Assembly: GCA_015039315.1 (NCBI GenBank)
Contig: WIDE01000017.1
Coordinates: forward strand, 276,181-340,180
Direction: 5' to 3'
Source: Clavulina sp. PMI_390
Lineage: Eukaryota; Basidiomycota; Agaricomycetes; Cantharellales; Hydnaceae
Length of the DNA stretch: 64,000 nucleotides
Shown here: positions 11,020-23,200 of the stretch, piece by piece
How the letters are laid out: each line of letters opens with the position of its first letter
How positions within the stretch are numbered: the stretch's first letter is position 1
Made by a program: the position numbers and the translations under genes
Notes under the pieces: generated by a model
Seen by the model: only the letters and a program-made list of their open reading frames with translations
What the model was told of the DNA's origin: nothing
Database searches by the model: none

Positions 11020-13237
11020 ATGGCTCCTCACCTCACCAGCTTCTTCTTGTGCACTATCTTCGCCCTTACGGCTTGGGCTGACCATGGACGCGATAACACA
11101 CGACGCAGGCACCATGCTCGTCCCTCACGCAACTTGAGTCCAGGAACATACGCCTCTGTGGGATACTACCCAAACTGGGGTGAGCTACCGTCTCAATCTG
11201 CCCCAATTCGATTTCATCTCAAGCTCATATTGGTAACCCGATCTCTAGCTATTTACAATGATCCTCCTTTTAGTGGGTGCAAGATTGATCCTCCTCTCCA
11301 TCGCCCTTCCCACATCGAAGACAACTCACTCAAATCTGCCCTCAAGATCCATCCAATATTACCACCAGTACTTTGACTCATATTCTTTATGCGTTTGCTG
11401 ATTGCGACCCTGTCACTGGGGAGGCCATGCTTTCAGATCTCTGGGCAGACCAACAAATTGAATGTGAGCGACTGCGTCTGTCCCCGTGTCACTTCCTTAA
11501 TCATTTCCGCGCTCTCTCTAGATGACGGAGACGATGACTCAGAACCTGGAAACAACCTCTATGGAAAGTGAGTTGACCCTCGTGCCCACCTGTAAATCTA
11601 GTTTGGTGGAGCGAGTGAGCTCACGACTTGCGTAGCTTCAAACAGCTATATTTGATGAAACAAAAAAAGCGCGACCTCAAAGTTTCTCTCAGTTTCGGAG
11701 GATGGACATATTCACAAGATGGTGCGGCACAACTGCATTCCCAAAAATTATGATTTTTTTAACATGGGACAAATAGGACATTTCGACTTCATCTCAAATC
11801 CGACCGCTCGAGCGACGTTCGTTTCGACTGCCATTCAGCTACTGGAGGACAATGGGCTTGACGGGTATGCCCTTTAACCTTGCCGAATTCACTACGAGCT
11901 TAAATCTTTTCGACCTAGTATCGATATTGACTTCGAGTATCCTACCGCTGATCAGAAAGCCGACCTAGTTTCTTTCATCACCGAGCTCCGTGCTGGCCTC
12001 GATGCATACGCTCGCTCCAAGGGTAGGTTCTACGAGTCACCAGCCCAATTCACTGAACTCTGTTGAACAAATACTTCACCCATTTCAGGTGACACCGTCC
12101 CTTACCAACTGACTGCGGCCGTCCCTGCTGGGTCTACCTACTATGTCAACTTCGATGTTGCCAAGCTGGACCCCCTCTTCACGTTCTGGAACCTTATGGC
12201 ATACGATTACGCGGGGGATTGGACCAACGTCACCGATGACATAGCAAATTTATATCGCGGAAAGACAGAAGAAGGGGTTGATACTGACTCCACGATTCGG
12301 TGGTATTTGGAGAACGGGGCTAGCAGGAAGAAGATGAATATGGGGTATGTTCATGAATCTTGAGTTGTCTGGAATAAGGATTCTCATCGATTTACCTTCT
12401 GGGCATAGTCTCCCCCTATATGGTCGCGGCTGGGATAATACAACTGGCCTGCAACGACCATACGGTAGTGTTGCATTTGGAGATGATGGCGACGGATACT
12501 TCAACATCAATACTCTTCCATTGCCAGGGGCCAAAGTTACCGAAGACTTTCTCACTGGCGCCAGTTATTCCTATGGTGAGCAAATAGTACAGTTCCACGT
12601 TACTCATTGTCATTGACGTAGTCGAAAGATCCCAAGAAAAAGGAACTCATTTCCTTTGACACTCCCAACATCGTCCGTGAAAAAGCGCTCTATGTTGTGG
12701 CCAAGGGACTCGGCGGCACAATGTACTGGGATCTCTCAAGTGATTATTCGGGCGACAAATCTCTCGTGAAAACGGCGATTGGAGAATATGCGAATCTTGA
12801 CAAGACTCTCAACCATCTCCATTACCCTAACTCCCAGTTTGACAATATGAGGTCGTGCATGGGCGCGTGTGTCGCGAAGACAACAACTTCGAGCACCACG
12901 ATGACGAAGACTGCTACCACCACTGGGGCCGCTACTACGACCACTTCGGGCCCTGGAAATCCGTGCAAAACCGCTAAGCCTTGGAGCGTCCATAATCTGT
13001 ATCTGAAAGGCGATATCGTCTTGTTTGGTGAGTGACTATGATTCCATGGCCCGTAGAGTTCGGCTGAACCCTAGCTTTACAAAGATGAATACATCTGGAC
13101 TGCTCAGCGCAACTCTAACAACGAGACGCCCCTCAACGGCCAAAGGTATGCTTTTATTTGTGTGAAGCCTCTCTCTCGTGCTCGCCTTGACATGTTCCAT
13201 ATCCAATAGCGCGTGGTCTTGCGGTCAAAAATGCTAG
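11020..13237 (+). CDS. Secreted GH18 chitinase with C-terminal CBM5/12-type module (copy 1)
   Basis: Twelve exons (11020-11179, 11249-11272, 11347-11463, 11522-11567, 11636-11721, 11777-11864, 11919-12022, 12089-12344, 12409-12575, 12629-13027, 13085-13145, 13210-13237) give 511 residues. A signal peptide (first ~20 residues) precedes a TRRRHH stretch that could be a Kex2-type processing site. The GH18 barrel carries the strand-3 motif SLSFGGWTYS, the catalytic DGIDIDFEYP (DxxDxDxE, Glu as acid), MAYDYAGDW and a late [12 protein letters not shown] Thr-rich linker leads to a C-terminal segment with CKTAKPW and WTAQRNS that looks like a small chitin-binding module. It should hydrolyse beta-1,4-GlcNAc chains outside the cell, in wall remodelling or attack on other organisms. 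It is tandem with a second copy 0.8 kb downstream. Confidence 0.93.
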
Positions 13238-14022
13238 TTATTTTGGGGATACTTGGCGTTTTCCAGGTTATTATAATCAGTCTGTGGGGGGACTATAGTG
13301 AGCCATGCATGGTTCCATCATAATCTATGCGTACGCACACACAGGAGGGAATTAATCTTATCAATCGTTGTCGAGTTTTTTGAAGGATCCAGGCTGCATC
13401 AAGCGTGAGCTAACGAGTTCTCGCAACCAACTCTTGGAGTGATTCACTCTGTGCTCTGGAGAGACGTTGAGTGAACTCAGAGCCGCAGCAGTACCTTCCT
13501 TGCAGGCCAATCTCCAGATTCGCCATTGATCTTCTCAACTAGCATAGGAACATTTAATTGTTCCGATTCAGCAGCTGGCTTCTTCTGAGCTGATTGTTGA
13601 CTGCTGACAGCATTGGGACTTGAGCGTGAGAGAGAAGCTGTCAGAGCACGTGATTTCGCCAAGTTTTGTGGAGAGGTAGGGAGTCTGGCAGCTCACCTTC
13701 AGTGTTCTCAGAATCGCAGTTGGCTTCGCCGATGGTGTCGTAGAACGATTGTTTTCCCAACACAAACGCCCTCTGCTGGTACAGGATACGAGTCCCCGGC
13801 TCGTCACTCCTGTTTGCAAATATGAATTGGAATATACTTCCCTGCTTGCCCACCTCCGGTACCTTGATTTCGAAATGGCTTGGCGCCTTTTTCTTCCTGG
13901 AAGCCCCCCGCATTTCCTGCTTCTGCCATCCACCGACGTATCCCTCACTTCGACACTCCTTCTGTACACTTTCTGTCTTTCCAGCACAACGCACACACTT
14001 TCCTTTGTAATCTCTCTGTCTG
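13238..14022. other. Spacer between the chitinase genes
   Basis: This 785-base stretch serves as 3' region of copy 1 and promoter of copy 2. A long minus-strand open frame covers part of it but shows no protein-family features. The last 100 bases before copy 2 are pyrimidine-rich. Confidence 0.5.
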
Positions 14023-16211
14023 ATGGTGCCTCGGCTCCTCCACCCCGCCCTGGCGTTGCTCGTGTGCTTCTTCCTTGCACTCACAGCCTCCGCCACGCAT
14101 GGACGCGACAACACGCGACGCCGACATCACGACCACCTGGCCCAACGTGGACCTCACTCTAAGACCTACAACTCTGTGGGCTATTACCCAAATTATGGCG
14201 AGTTTGCTTCAGCTCTCTTACGAAATATCACCTGACACGAACCCTGGCAACCAACCTTGATCCAATAGCTATCTACGGTCGCAGTTTCCGTAAGCCCAGG
14301 CTACCCCTCGCTGGAAGCACGAGACTGAGACACTGTTGATATACTCTTGAAGCTCCGTCAAGTATCGTCCCGAAGACGTTGACCCACATTCTCTATGCTT
14401 TTGCTGACTGTGATGCGACCACCGGCCAAGTCATGCTCACAGATTTGTGGGCTGACCAGCAGATTCACTGTTAGTACCTGTATTTAGCGCTCACCATCAC
14501 GTACTTGCTCACTCCCCCTCCTCATAGATGCTGGCGACTCTTGGTCCGAGCCTGGAAACAACCTTTATGGAAAGTGAGTGCACGACTAACTTATCATATG
14601 TTGATGATCAAATAATATCTTTTGCAGTTTCAAACAGCTGTACCTAATGAAGCAGGCCCAACGTAACCTCAAGGTTCTATTGAGCATTGGAGGGTTCACA
14701 TATTCTCAAGATGGTACGAGTAGTCCTCCTCTGATCTTGATGTTATGATCTCAGATGTGTAATAGGGCATTTCAACTTCATTTCCAACCCAACTGCACGA
14801 GCCACTTTCGTGTCTTCCGCAATCCAGCTGCTGGAAGACAACGGGCTTGATGGGTATGTCCCCGCTACCGCTCACTGCGCTCGGAATTGACAAGTATCAT
14901 CCTAGCCTTGACGTCGACTTTGAGTACCCCACTGCTGCTCAAAAGGCCGATTTTGTCTCCCTCATGGCCGAACTCCGCGCCGGCCTTGATGCTCACGCAC
15001 ACTCCAAAGGTACGTCTATGGATCCCCCGATTGGACCATAAACACCTCACCAAAACACCTCACTATCAGGCGACCACGTTCCTTACCAGCTGACTGCGGC
15101 TGTCCCTGCTGGAGCTGCCAATTACGTCAACTTTAGCGTCAAGAGCCTTGATCACCTTCTCACTTTCTGGAATCTCATGGCATATGATTACGCTGGACCC
15201 TGGTCAAATGTTTCTGATGATCAAGCTAATCTATATCGTGGTCACACCAAGGAGGGTGTTGATACCGACTCGACCCTCAGGTGGTATCTGGAGCATGGTG
15301 CCAGTTGTGAGAAAATGAATATTGGGTATGTTCCTCAAATCCTCTGCCAAAGCTTGAGGGAGGGGTTTAATCCATGAGAGCGATTTCCAGCATTCCCTTG
15401 TATGGACGGGCATTCGAGAACACAGCAGGAATTCAGAAACCTTTCAGCGGAGTCGGCTCCGGCAGCTGGGCTGATGGCGTTTGGGACGTGAAAGTTCTTC
15501 CGTTCGCCGGGGCTAAGGTCACCAACGATCTCGCCACTGGTGCCAGCTACTCATACGGTAAGCGATCCTATTCGTCACCAACGTTCCCCGCTCATATCAT
15601 TTTGTAGACTCCGCAAAGAAAGAACTCATCTCGTATGATACGCCTGATATTGTCCGCGAGAAGGCCCGATATGTCCAAGCTCGGGATCTCGCTGGTACGA
15701 TGTATTGGGATCTTAGCTCGGACTATGTTGGCGCCAACTCGCTTGTTGGAGCCGCCACCGGGGTATTCGGGCATCTTGACCAGACCCCCAATCACCTCTC
15801 GTACCCTGGCTCGCAGTTCGACAACGTCAAGAGCTGCATGGGGTCGTGTGTAGCCACAACGACGACCGCGACGGCAACCACCACTGCTACTACCTCACAC
15901 GCTTCCACAATCACCACTATGCATCCGGGTGACCCTTGCAAGGTCACCAAACCCTGGGATCATACGCACTCCTATGTGAAGGGCAATACAGTCTTGTTTG
16001 GTGGGTGGAAGCAATCGAACTTACAATACGCCCAGACGCTCGACTAACGCCCATATTTGCTCAAGATCACTGCATCTGGACGGCTGAGCGAAATTCGCGA
16101 AATGAGATGCCCCATGGAGGTCAGAAGTACGTACCCGAGACTCTAAGGACCAAATATTTCCATCTGATATTCCTACCAAATAGCTTCTGGGGTCGTGGCA
16201 AGCATTGCTGA
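14023..16211 (+). CDS. Secreted GH18 chitinase with C-terminal CBM5/12-type module (copy 2)
   Basis: Twelve exons at the same positions as copy 1 (14023-14197, 14269-14289, 14353-14469, 14528-14573, 14628-14713, 14766-14853, 14906-15009, 15070-15325, 15391-15557, 15608-16000, 16066-16126, 16184-16211) give 513 residues. A signal peptide of about 24 residues is followed by the same [11 protein letters not shown] stretch. Catalytic [29 protein letters not shown] and [11 protein letters not shown] are intact, so an active endo- or exochitinase is expected. The first intron starts with GC where copy 1 has GT. The binding module differs in cysteine placement: it has FDHCIW and FWGRGKHC where copy 1 has FDEYIW and AWSCGQKC. 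This is a clear tandem paralogue that has diverged at many positions. Confidence 0.93.
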
Positions 16212-16915
16212 TTTGAATGTATTTTCTTCGTCTTGGGTATTATTTTGTCGAGCCCGTTACCTTATGGGCGCGTTCTTTTTTGTCCTCCCTGGATAATAAG
16301 GGTGTTATGATACTGTTAATATTATTCAGTGTTCTCCAGATATCGATGTTAGGGCTAGCAATAATCCCATTGGCTCAGATGTGCCCCTTGCTTCCTCGAA
16401 TTTTCGGGGAATGGAAATCGGGTGCAGTGGTGTGCATTCAGTTTGTATCTACAAATAGCAGTTATCTTCCCAATGGGTGCTGGAGTATCTTCTGCGAAGC
16501 TCGGAAGCATTATGGACCAATCTCGACGTCAGAGCCACCAATAAGCTCAGGTGGTGACGCACGGCCCGAACTCACTGGCACTGTGCCAACTGCAGCTTCT
16601 ATTTGATTCGACAGGCTTCCAACGAAAGCCCACTGCTAGCATGAGCATTTGGACCGAATGGGTTTCTATTTCTGACTGTTCTGAGCCTTATCATGAACCA
16701 AGTGCTTCCTTGTTTGCCAGATGGTGATAGTGATCCTGAGATGCCTCCTGCCTTCAGCCGATGATACAATCCAGTGCTCATTTCCCTTAGCTCAGGGAAT
16801 TTAGGCGCTCTGGCGCCATGCGGTGTATCAATACAGTGTACTGAATGACTTAGTATGAGGATATAAATGGATGAGGTGGTTTGTTTGCGCTTGTGGTCCA
16901 CGTCCCCCAACCCCA
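16212..16915. other. Intergenic region
   Basis: 3' region of chitinase 2 and promoter of the next small gene. Apart from a TATA box near its right end I see nothing recognisable. Confidence 0.5.
16862..16868 (+). promoter_or_regulatory. TATA box of the small membrane protein gene
   Basis: TATAAAT lies 54 bases before the ATG at 16916. It is also only 9 bases before an in-frame ATG at 16871, which is why the downstream start is preferred. Confidence 0.55.
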
Positions 16916-17200
16916 ATGGCTGATACTCGAGACCATCTCACGGCTGAACAGCTGGTGGAGTATGATGAGAAAGGGGTGAAGATTGTTTATGAAGACAAGA
17001 AACTCGTTGATGTTGAAAGCGGCCCAACCACTGCCGTCAATCCACCACACTCCGAGTCAGCTGAGGCCTCACCGCCGCCGCCTGGAGCTTGGCCTGCTGT
17101 ACTGGATACGCCTCGTGCGCGCGTGATAATAGTTGTGGTCTGCGCGTTACAAGTTGCCTGGAGTGGTTATAGATTGTACACGCATATTACGAAGTGGTGA
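16916..17200 (+). CDS. Small protein with one C-terminal membrane segment, unknown function
   Basis: One exon of 94 residues beginning MADTRDHLTAEQ. The first two thirds are polar, rich in Glu, Lys and Pro. A single hydrophobic segment near the C-terminus (ARVIIVVVCALQVAWSGY) is followed by a short basic tail, the layout of a tail-anchored protein. I do not recognise a family. The final codons overlap a good splice donor (GTGAGC). Splicing to 17271 would only replace the last residues with a short YM ending, so the product hardly changes. The TATA box at a sensible distance supports expression. It could still be a chance frame. Confidence 0.5.
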   Translation: MADTRDHLTAEQLVEYDEKGVKIVYEDKKLVDVESGPTTAVNPPHSESAEASPPPPGAWPAVLDTPRARVIIVVVCALQVAWSGYRLYTHITKW

Positions 17201-18554
17201 GCCCGGGCCAGAATTGATCCTATGTTGCTCTCTGCGCTCACTTCTCTTGCTCGAAATATGTCTCCAGGTACATGTAGTGACGGTGTCAGACAATAATACC
17301 GACGGAATAGCTGGTCGTTTGCGATGGAGTCTTGCTTTTGAAACGCCCTGAGAAGGCCGTTCGCCCCTACATATTGTGTTCATCCTTACGATCGTGGCAT
17401 GCCAACGCCTTCTTTGACTCAAAATGCTGGAGTATGCTTCATTGATACCCATGCAATGTACTAGCTATGAGCCAAAGAGTCATATCTCATTCATTGGTTG
17501 GCCAAATCATCCGTTCAAGGACTCTACTCCCCTAAGATCCGTAAAGCCTCGCTTTCACCATAACATATAATTGGGAAGACTGGGTGCACACCGTTGTTCC
17601 CAGTGGTATATGATAATACGGTGGGTCATTTGTTGGCAGCATTTTAGTAAAAAGGACTCAGTAATGTTGGGCTCGGCAACTGCACCTGTTCCTTAGCTGT
17701 AAGAGCTATAAATTATTCTCTGACCCACCCCAGAGCCCCAGTGCGATGTCCCAGATTGTTTCTCCATGCACCAATTGACTCTTCTGGCTTGGCTCTCTCG
17801 TGTAAATACTGGTAGAGTCTTGAATCGTCGTCGCGTGGATCCGGTCGGGCTATACTTGACCGTGCACTTCCAATAGTTTGTATACGCCGACCAGGCTTGT
17901 TGAACTTGCAGCGAAGTGGATTGAAGCGCTATCTCGCAGACTCCACAATTATAGATAGTAGTATAGGTAGTCCGCAATATTGAACGGTATGAGTATTCCG
18001 GGCTGAGCACTGGCGCCGTTCGCCACCCGGATATTAAGGGGGAATTGGATCGCTCCTTACTTGGAGCATCATGAGCTCACTGAGCTGGTGAGCTTATCTG
18101 TCTCGCTCACTATGACATACTAGGTGTCGCGTAAGAAATGTCCATTGACTCGCCCTGCCTAAGTGCTGGCATGCAGGATCGAGCTACCAGGGCCACAACC
18201 CAGTCCGAAAGCTACCCAGAGTCTCACAGCCATGTCCCAGGATCTTTTCCATCCGTATTTTGGACAGTGTGAGCCCATATGTCAAATCAGTAGACTCGGC
18301 CGCGTCACGCACGTGGATGCAAATGCCTCAGTGACAGGTCGTCACGATCAGCGCATACATCGTGCACTTAATTGATTGATTCGATCCCTCATGCTCTGCT
18401 TGCCCAAAAGATATCTAGAAACAATGATCCTAGCATGCTTTCATGCGGTGTTGACATCAGGGGCACAGCCTCTGTTTGCCCACGCGCGAAGCATCCTGAA
18501 TTGCCTCCTGCACAGCCAGAAGGCTGTAAACACGAGAAAAAAACCGCAAAAATA
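17201..18554. other. Intergenic region without recognisable gene
   Basis: Short open frames on both strands, none with family features or convincing splice sites. Confidence 0.45.
18539..18546 (-). terminator. Pol III terminator of tRNA-Pro
   Basis: A run of A residues on the plus strand reads as T7 or longer on the minus strand, within about 10 bases of the tRNA 3' end. A shorter T5 run sits even closer. Confidence 0.7.
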
Positions 18555-18635
18555 GGGCCCAACTGGGAATTGAACCCAGGACCACTCGCAGGTTGGTTTC
18601 CCAAAGCGAGTATCATACTACTAGACCATTAGGCC
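18555..18635 (-). tRNA. tRNA-Pro (anticodon UGG) with a 9-base intron
   Basis: On the minus strand a 7-bp acceptor stem (GGCCTAA with TTGGGCC, one G-U pair) encloses a D arm, an anticodon stem CTCGC/GCGAG, and a T arm with GGTTCAATTCC. The loop reads TTTGGG, giving anticodon TGG for CCA codons. The stem-to-stem distance is 9 bases too long for a 7-base loop, so a 9-base intron sits at the canonical place after position 37. The discriminator is C, as in eukaryotic tRNA-Pro. A run of T residues directly after the 3' end on the minus strand is a Pol III terminator. Confidence 0.93.
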
Positions 18636-20229
18636 ACTTCTTGACAATGACATGCAAGCAGTGTCTATCAAGCTCTCAAAATGTTGAAACACCGTCATTA
18701 CACCATCATAGTTGCAGATATGAACCTGAAGAATATACAGATTTGAGAGACAGTATCTTGGTACTATCTTCGCAGAATTACATGTGTTTCCGAGCAAAGT
18801 TGCAAAAGTTTGCAGGTTACCGACTTCAACGGCCCAGGGTAGAGTGACATCGGACAATGTGTGACCCGAGATGAGACTTGTGAACTGAAATGGTAACCAT
18901 TCAATTATGCTCCCGAACCGATTCGATCTCAGGTAAGTTTACTAATTTTAATAGGACAGACCCTCTCTATCGTCAGAACATTTTGCCAAGCTAGGGGACG
19001 CTCATCCTATCTTTGTCACGCATGACAGCATTACTAACTTGGACAGACATGGCCAGAAATTGTAGGTACCAGCTCCAAATGAAAAATCGGTTCGTACACA
19101 TTCTAAGGAGATTGCATTTTGATCTTATTAGAATAGAAGGGATCGATCGGAGGGTAGCTGATGGACGAATGCCACAAATTCTGCTGAACACTCGCGCATA
19201 ATTCCCACGGCCAGCACGAGCAGTGTTTTTGGAACTCGCCCTTCACACTATTGCTTTCTAGAAAGATTCAAAGGATGGTAGAGATCCAAAAGTTTCGGCA
19301 CAGCTGGGCGCAAGCCAATTTAAATATCCCATCTAGAAAATAAGATATCCGCGATATGCTGCGAACCTGTCCAAATATGGCAAGTGCCACTCTTAGATGA
19401 AGAATGAGCGTCCTCTACCTCGATTGTTGCATGACGAACATACATAACTTATTTACCAAGTACCTGTCTCTCATCAGATTTAGCCCGGCCCTATTCCGCG
19501 TTGAGCATACAGGCTCTTGCCATGTTCAGCCGTTTCCAATCTTTGAGGAATGGGTTTATGTTAGGGTAGTACATGGACAGGAACTTCCAGCCTCTATTTT
19601 AAATAGCACGTCTTGAGCGCCCCGTTACCTATAGGTTAGAGTTTTTGAGTCTTACTTGCGCCACTGACCAATACACTACGGTTAGAACTGACTACATATT
19701 GATTATCATAGCCTACGATAATGGCACTGGATTCACAATTTCACACTGCACTGACGTCCCCGAGAGAATGAATATAGGACGCTGGTGGTACCTCAGTCTG
19801 CGATCAATAAGAATGAAGGGGTGATGTCCAGCTGGTCAGGTTACGACTCTCGAGCCAGAATAGAGCTCTTTTTTGTCTTCCACGTTACAATTCTACAGCA
19901 ACCTTGTAGAATGTGATAGAGGAGATATATATTTAAAAGGCACATAAGGGAACTGGCACGGGGTGGGATCACTGGGTGCAAAGTATTTGGGTTAATGACA
20001 GTATCAAGACCGTGGCAAATCTGCCGGAGCTGTTCTCCCGAAGGCACTTTGCCAAGTATTGGATGGATTTGTGATCATGGCTGGCCAAGCTCCCTGCCAC
20101 AATCTCAGTCTACACCTCGCTACCTCAAAGCCGCGGGTCTGTCGCGGAACAAGGGCGTGCCAAGGTGTTTGGAGTTAGGGACGATTGTTTGTAACAACAC
20201 AACAAAAACAACAACGACGACCGTGCACT
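18636..20229. other. Intergenic region without recognisable gene
   Basis: AT-richer than the coding parts, with only short unsupported open frames. The right end is the promoter region of separase. Confidence 0.45.
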
Positions 20230-23200
20230 ATGCCGGTAACCGCGTCTTCCGGCACTCGCACTACCAAAAGTGCTGCTACGACATCACGAACGCGCTCTAC
20301 TGCTGCATCTACTGCGAAATCGACGCGTCAAACAAACTCTGAGACTCAACCTCCTGCCCCAACCCGACGCGCCAAGCCAGCAACCACTAAGAAGACGGCG
20401 TCTTCAACTAGTGTCAATGAAGCAACCGAACTGCTGGCAGGAATGTCCATAGACGCTGGGACATCCCACGATAAGACTGGGAAATCCTCTCGTTCACGCG
20501 GCGGAAGGCACGATGCGGCGGGCGAACCCTCTGTAGATGCTCTGACAACTGAACTAGGAGGCAAGCTTCAAATCGGTTCAAAATCATCGAAGCTACCTCC
20601 CACACCTCCCACCACCCCTCCTCTCACAATCGATGCCCCCCAGGCCCTGAAAGGCTTGAGGGACGTTTCTCAAACTTTGTCCGATGCTGTCCAATTAGGC
20701 TGGAAAGTCTCCGCTCCGTCAAAAGCATTTGATGCCAAGACGCTACGACAATCTGTGGCGACAACAGGCCCGTATATCGCTCTGCTTCGGGCTTCCCCAG
20801 CTGCTCGTCCTGTAGATGTTGAGCGGACGGTGATCCATATGTGTGGACGACTCGTTTCACTTGAGCTAGTAAGTCGTGTCTAGCATATCTCATATAGCCC
20901 CTGCATTATTCACATGCACTACTATTCTAGTTCGCGGAAGCCAGGTCGCTTCTTCACCAAGCTCGATCCCCCCTTCAAGCCCTGTACACTACACGCGCCG
21001 TGGAAGATGAAGAGTCATGGTGGACTCCAGGACTTCCCAAAGAACATACAATCCTTGAAGAATCGATCTGCGCTGCCATCGGCACCTTTTTGCTGCACTC
21101 TCTTCAAGCTTTGCTTCACGAACCTTCATCCGCAGACCTTGAGGTAAGTCTAATCTACCTCTAGATCGGTAGAACCATTTTGATTTATCCTGCTTTTAGC
21201 TCTTCCTTAATAGCTATAACATACTCTCATGGCACCTATGGCTATCAGAGTCACTGCCCGTGCAACAATACTCTGCACTTTTGACGGCATCATTCCAAGC
21301 TGTGGCAAAGTCTCACTTCGACGAGCCTTCCCTCCAATTTCGTTTACGTGCATGGGGCCTCCGATGTCTTATTCGGAGCTCATCCATCAAGGAAGACGCG
21401 TTCTGGGATCAAGGCGGGAAATACTGTGTTTCGTTCGTCAAGGCTTGTGGTCATGATGCATGGCAATCTGTGATCGATCTCCTCGATGAGCTTTTCGAGC
21501 TTGTTCAACAGAGGCAGGACCGAACGAAATTCATGCGTGGGAGGGGCTTTACTGGTATATGCGAATACCGATTGAAGTTTGCTCGTGCAGTGAGGGAACC
21601 CCAGCAGTTCTTGATTAGTAATAAGTCTGACCGTACTATCTCGCACAGACCAAAAATGCGGCTGATGTCAAGCGCATCAAGCGGCTACTGGATGAATCTT
21701 CTCATTCATCTGAAGCCGACCCAGCAAGCCAAGTAGACCCTGACATTCAAGCGACGAAGTTGTGCGCCAACCTCGTCGAATGCACCGCTGTATTGGAGGG
21801 TCTAGTGGAAGATCCAACAAGTGCGTTTCTCTCCTCGCAGTTGTCCAAACTACTAACTTCGAGTCTAGTTGATTTTACACCTCTTCGACTGGCTGTGCTT
21901 TCCGTGGAGGATTGTACCAAGTTTTGCCAACAGCCATCATTAGGAGCATCAATACGCGAGAAAGTTGACAGAGATGTGGAGCGAATCCGGCAGCTCTGTA
22001 CTCGGATCATTAATGCGGCACTCACCACTGTTGCTAATCCTGACGAGAGTGTGGAATCGATCTCGTTCACTGCGCGGTCTACACATACCATAGCGGTCAC
22101 CAAACTCCTTGATGCAGTTATATCCCATTTCCTCCGCGACTCGGCGCAGTCGAAAGCGTCTATTCGGATCGCATGTGCTCAATCACTGCTGCTCTTGGCG
22201 CGGTCATCTGCGTCAACAAATGCTGGTGGGCTACCAACCCGGGAAACCTTTTCGTTTCTTGAGCGTGCTGAGGTAGCTATGAAGTCGCCAGGTCAACAAT
22301 TTAGCGAGCAAGACGCGATTTCGAGTGTCGACGTCTTGCGCTCAATTGCTCTTGCCCACTGGGTGTTCGGCTCTTCTCTATACCGTCAGGATCAGATTGC
22401 GGCCGCGATTCCGTACGTTCAGTGCGCCTGTCACATCAGCCAGGCCATCCTTTTGGTTTCAAAGGAAAGGGACGTCCCTGATGGGATCGTACAAGCTCTC
22501 ACGGAGCAGCTACCGAAGCGCTGGGAGCTCTTAGGCTGTTGCGAAGCTCGCTCAGGCGATCACAAGGTATGGCCTCTAATTCTTAGGCTGTTCCAACGCT
22601 GATGTGTTTCCCCCAAGGCCGCACGCTCCGCGTTTGCTAAAGGTCTCTTGACTCTGCAATCATCCATCGCAGACCTCGGTAGGAAAAGTAATACCAGTGC
22701 GATATTTGCTCCACCTGCCCAGGATCAAGCTTTTAGTGGCCTATTTGCACTCCTTGAGCGGTACACACACACAAGCACGTTTGATTTGCTGGACGTGAAC
22801 CGCGTTAGTGTGCGACACGTATTCTCCGATCTGGAAGACGGCGATGCAGAAATCAGCGGGGTAGCCTCCTTGGTAGAACGGCAATTTTTCTATCTGTCTT
22901 CGGCACCTGGTGCAAAGACGGCTGAAGGTCGAGGCGCCATGAAGTCACTTCTGGCAGACATTGTCATCTTCTATGCTGCCGATCGCTTCCCAATTCGGCG
23001 AGCTCGGTGAGTTTTGTGGGTTATCTGTTGATTATTATGCTCACCCCATTCACTGCAGAACGTTGCTGCGGCAGTTGGAGCAATGCTACATTGACGATGA
23101 ACAGGAACCTGCCCTCAAGCTTATTCGAGAGATTCGGTTCCTCTTGCTTCGTGACCCAACCGAACCCACAGACTCCCTGCAGCTCCGCAGCGATCTCAAA

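Noticed and set aside
13568..14114. Two overlapping minus-strand open frames of 157 and 170 codons between the chitinases
   Set aside because: They run into the signal-peptide exon of chitinase 2 and have no recognisable motifs; likely chance.
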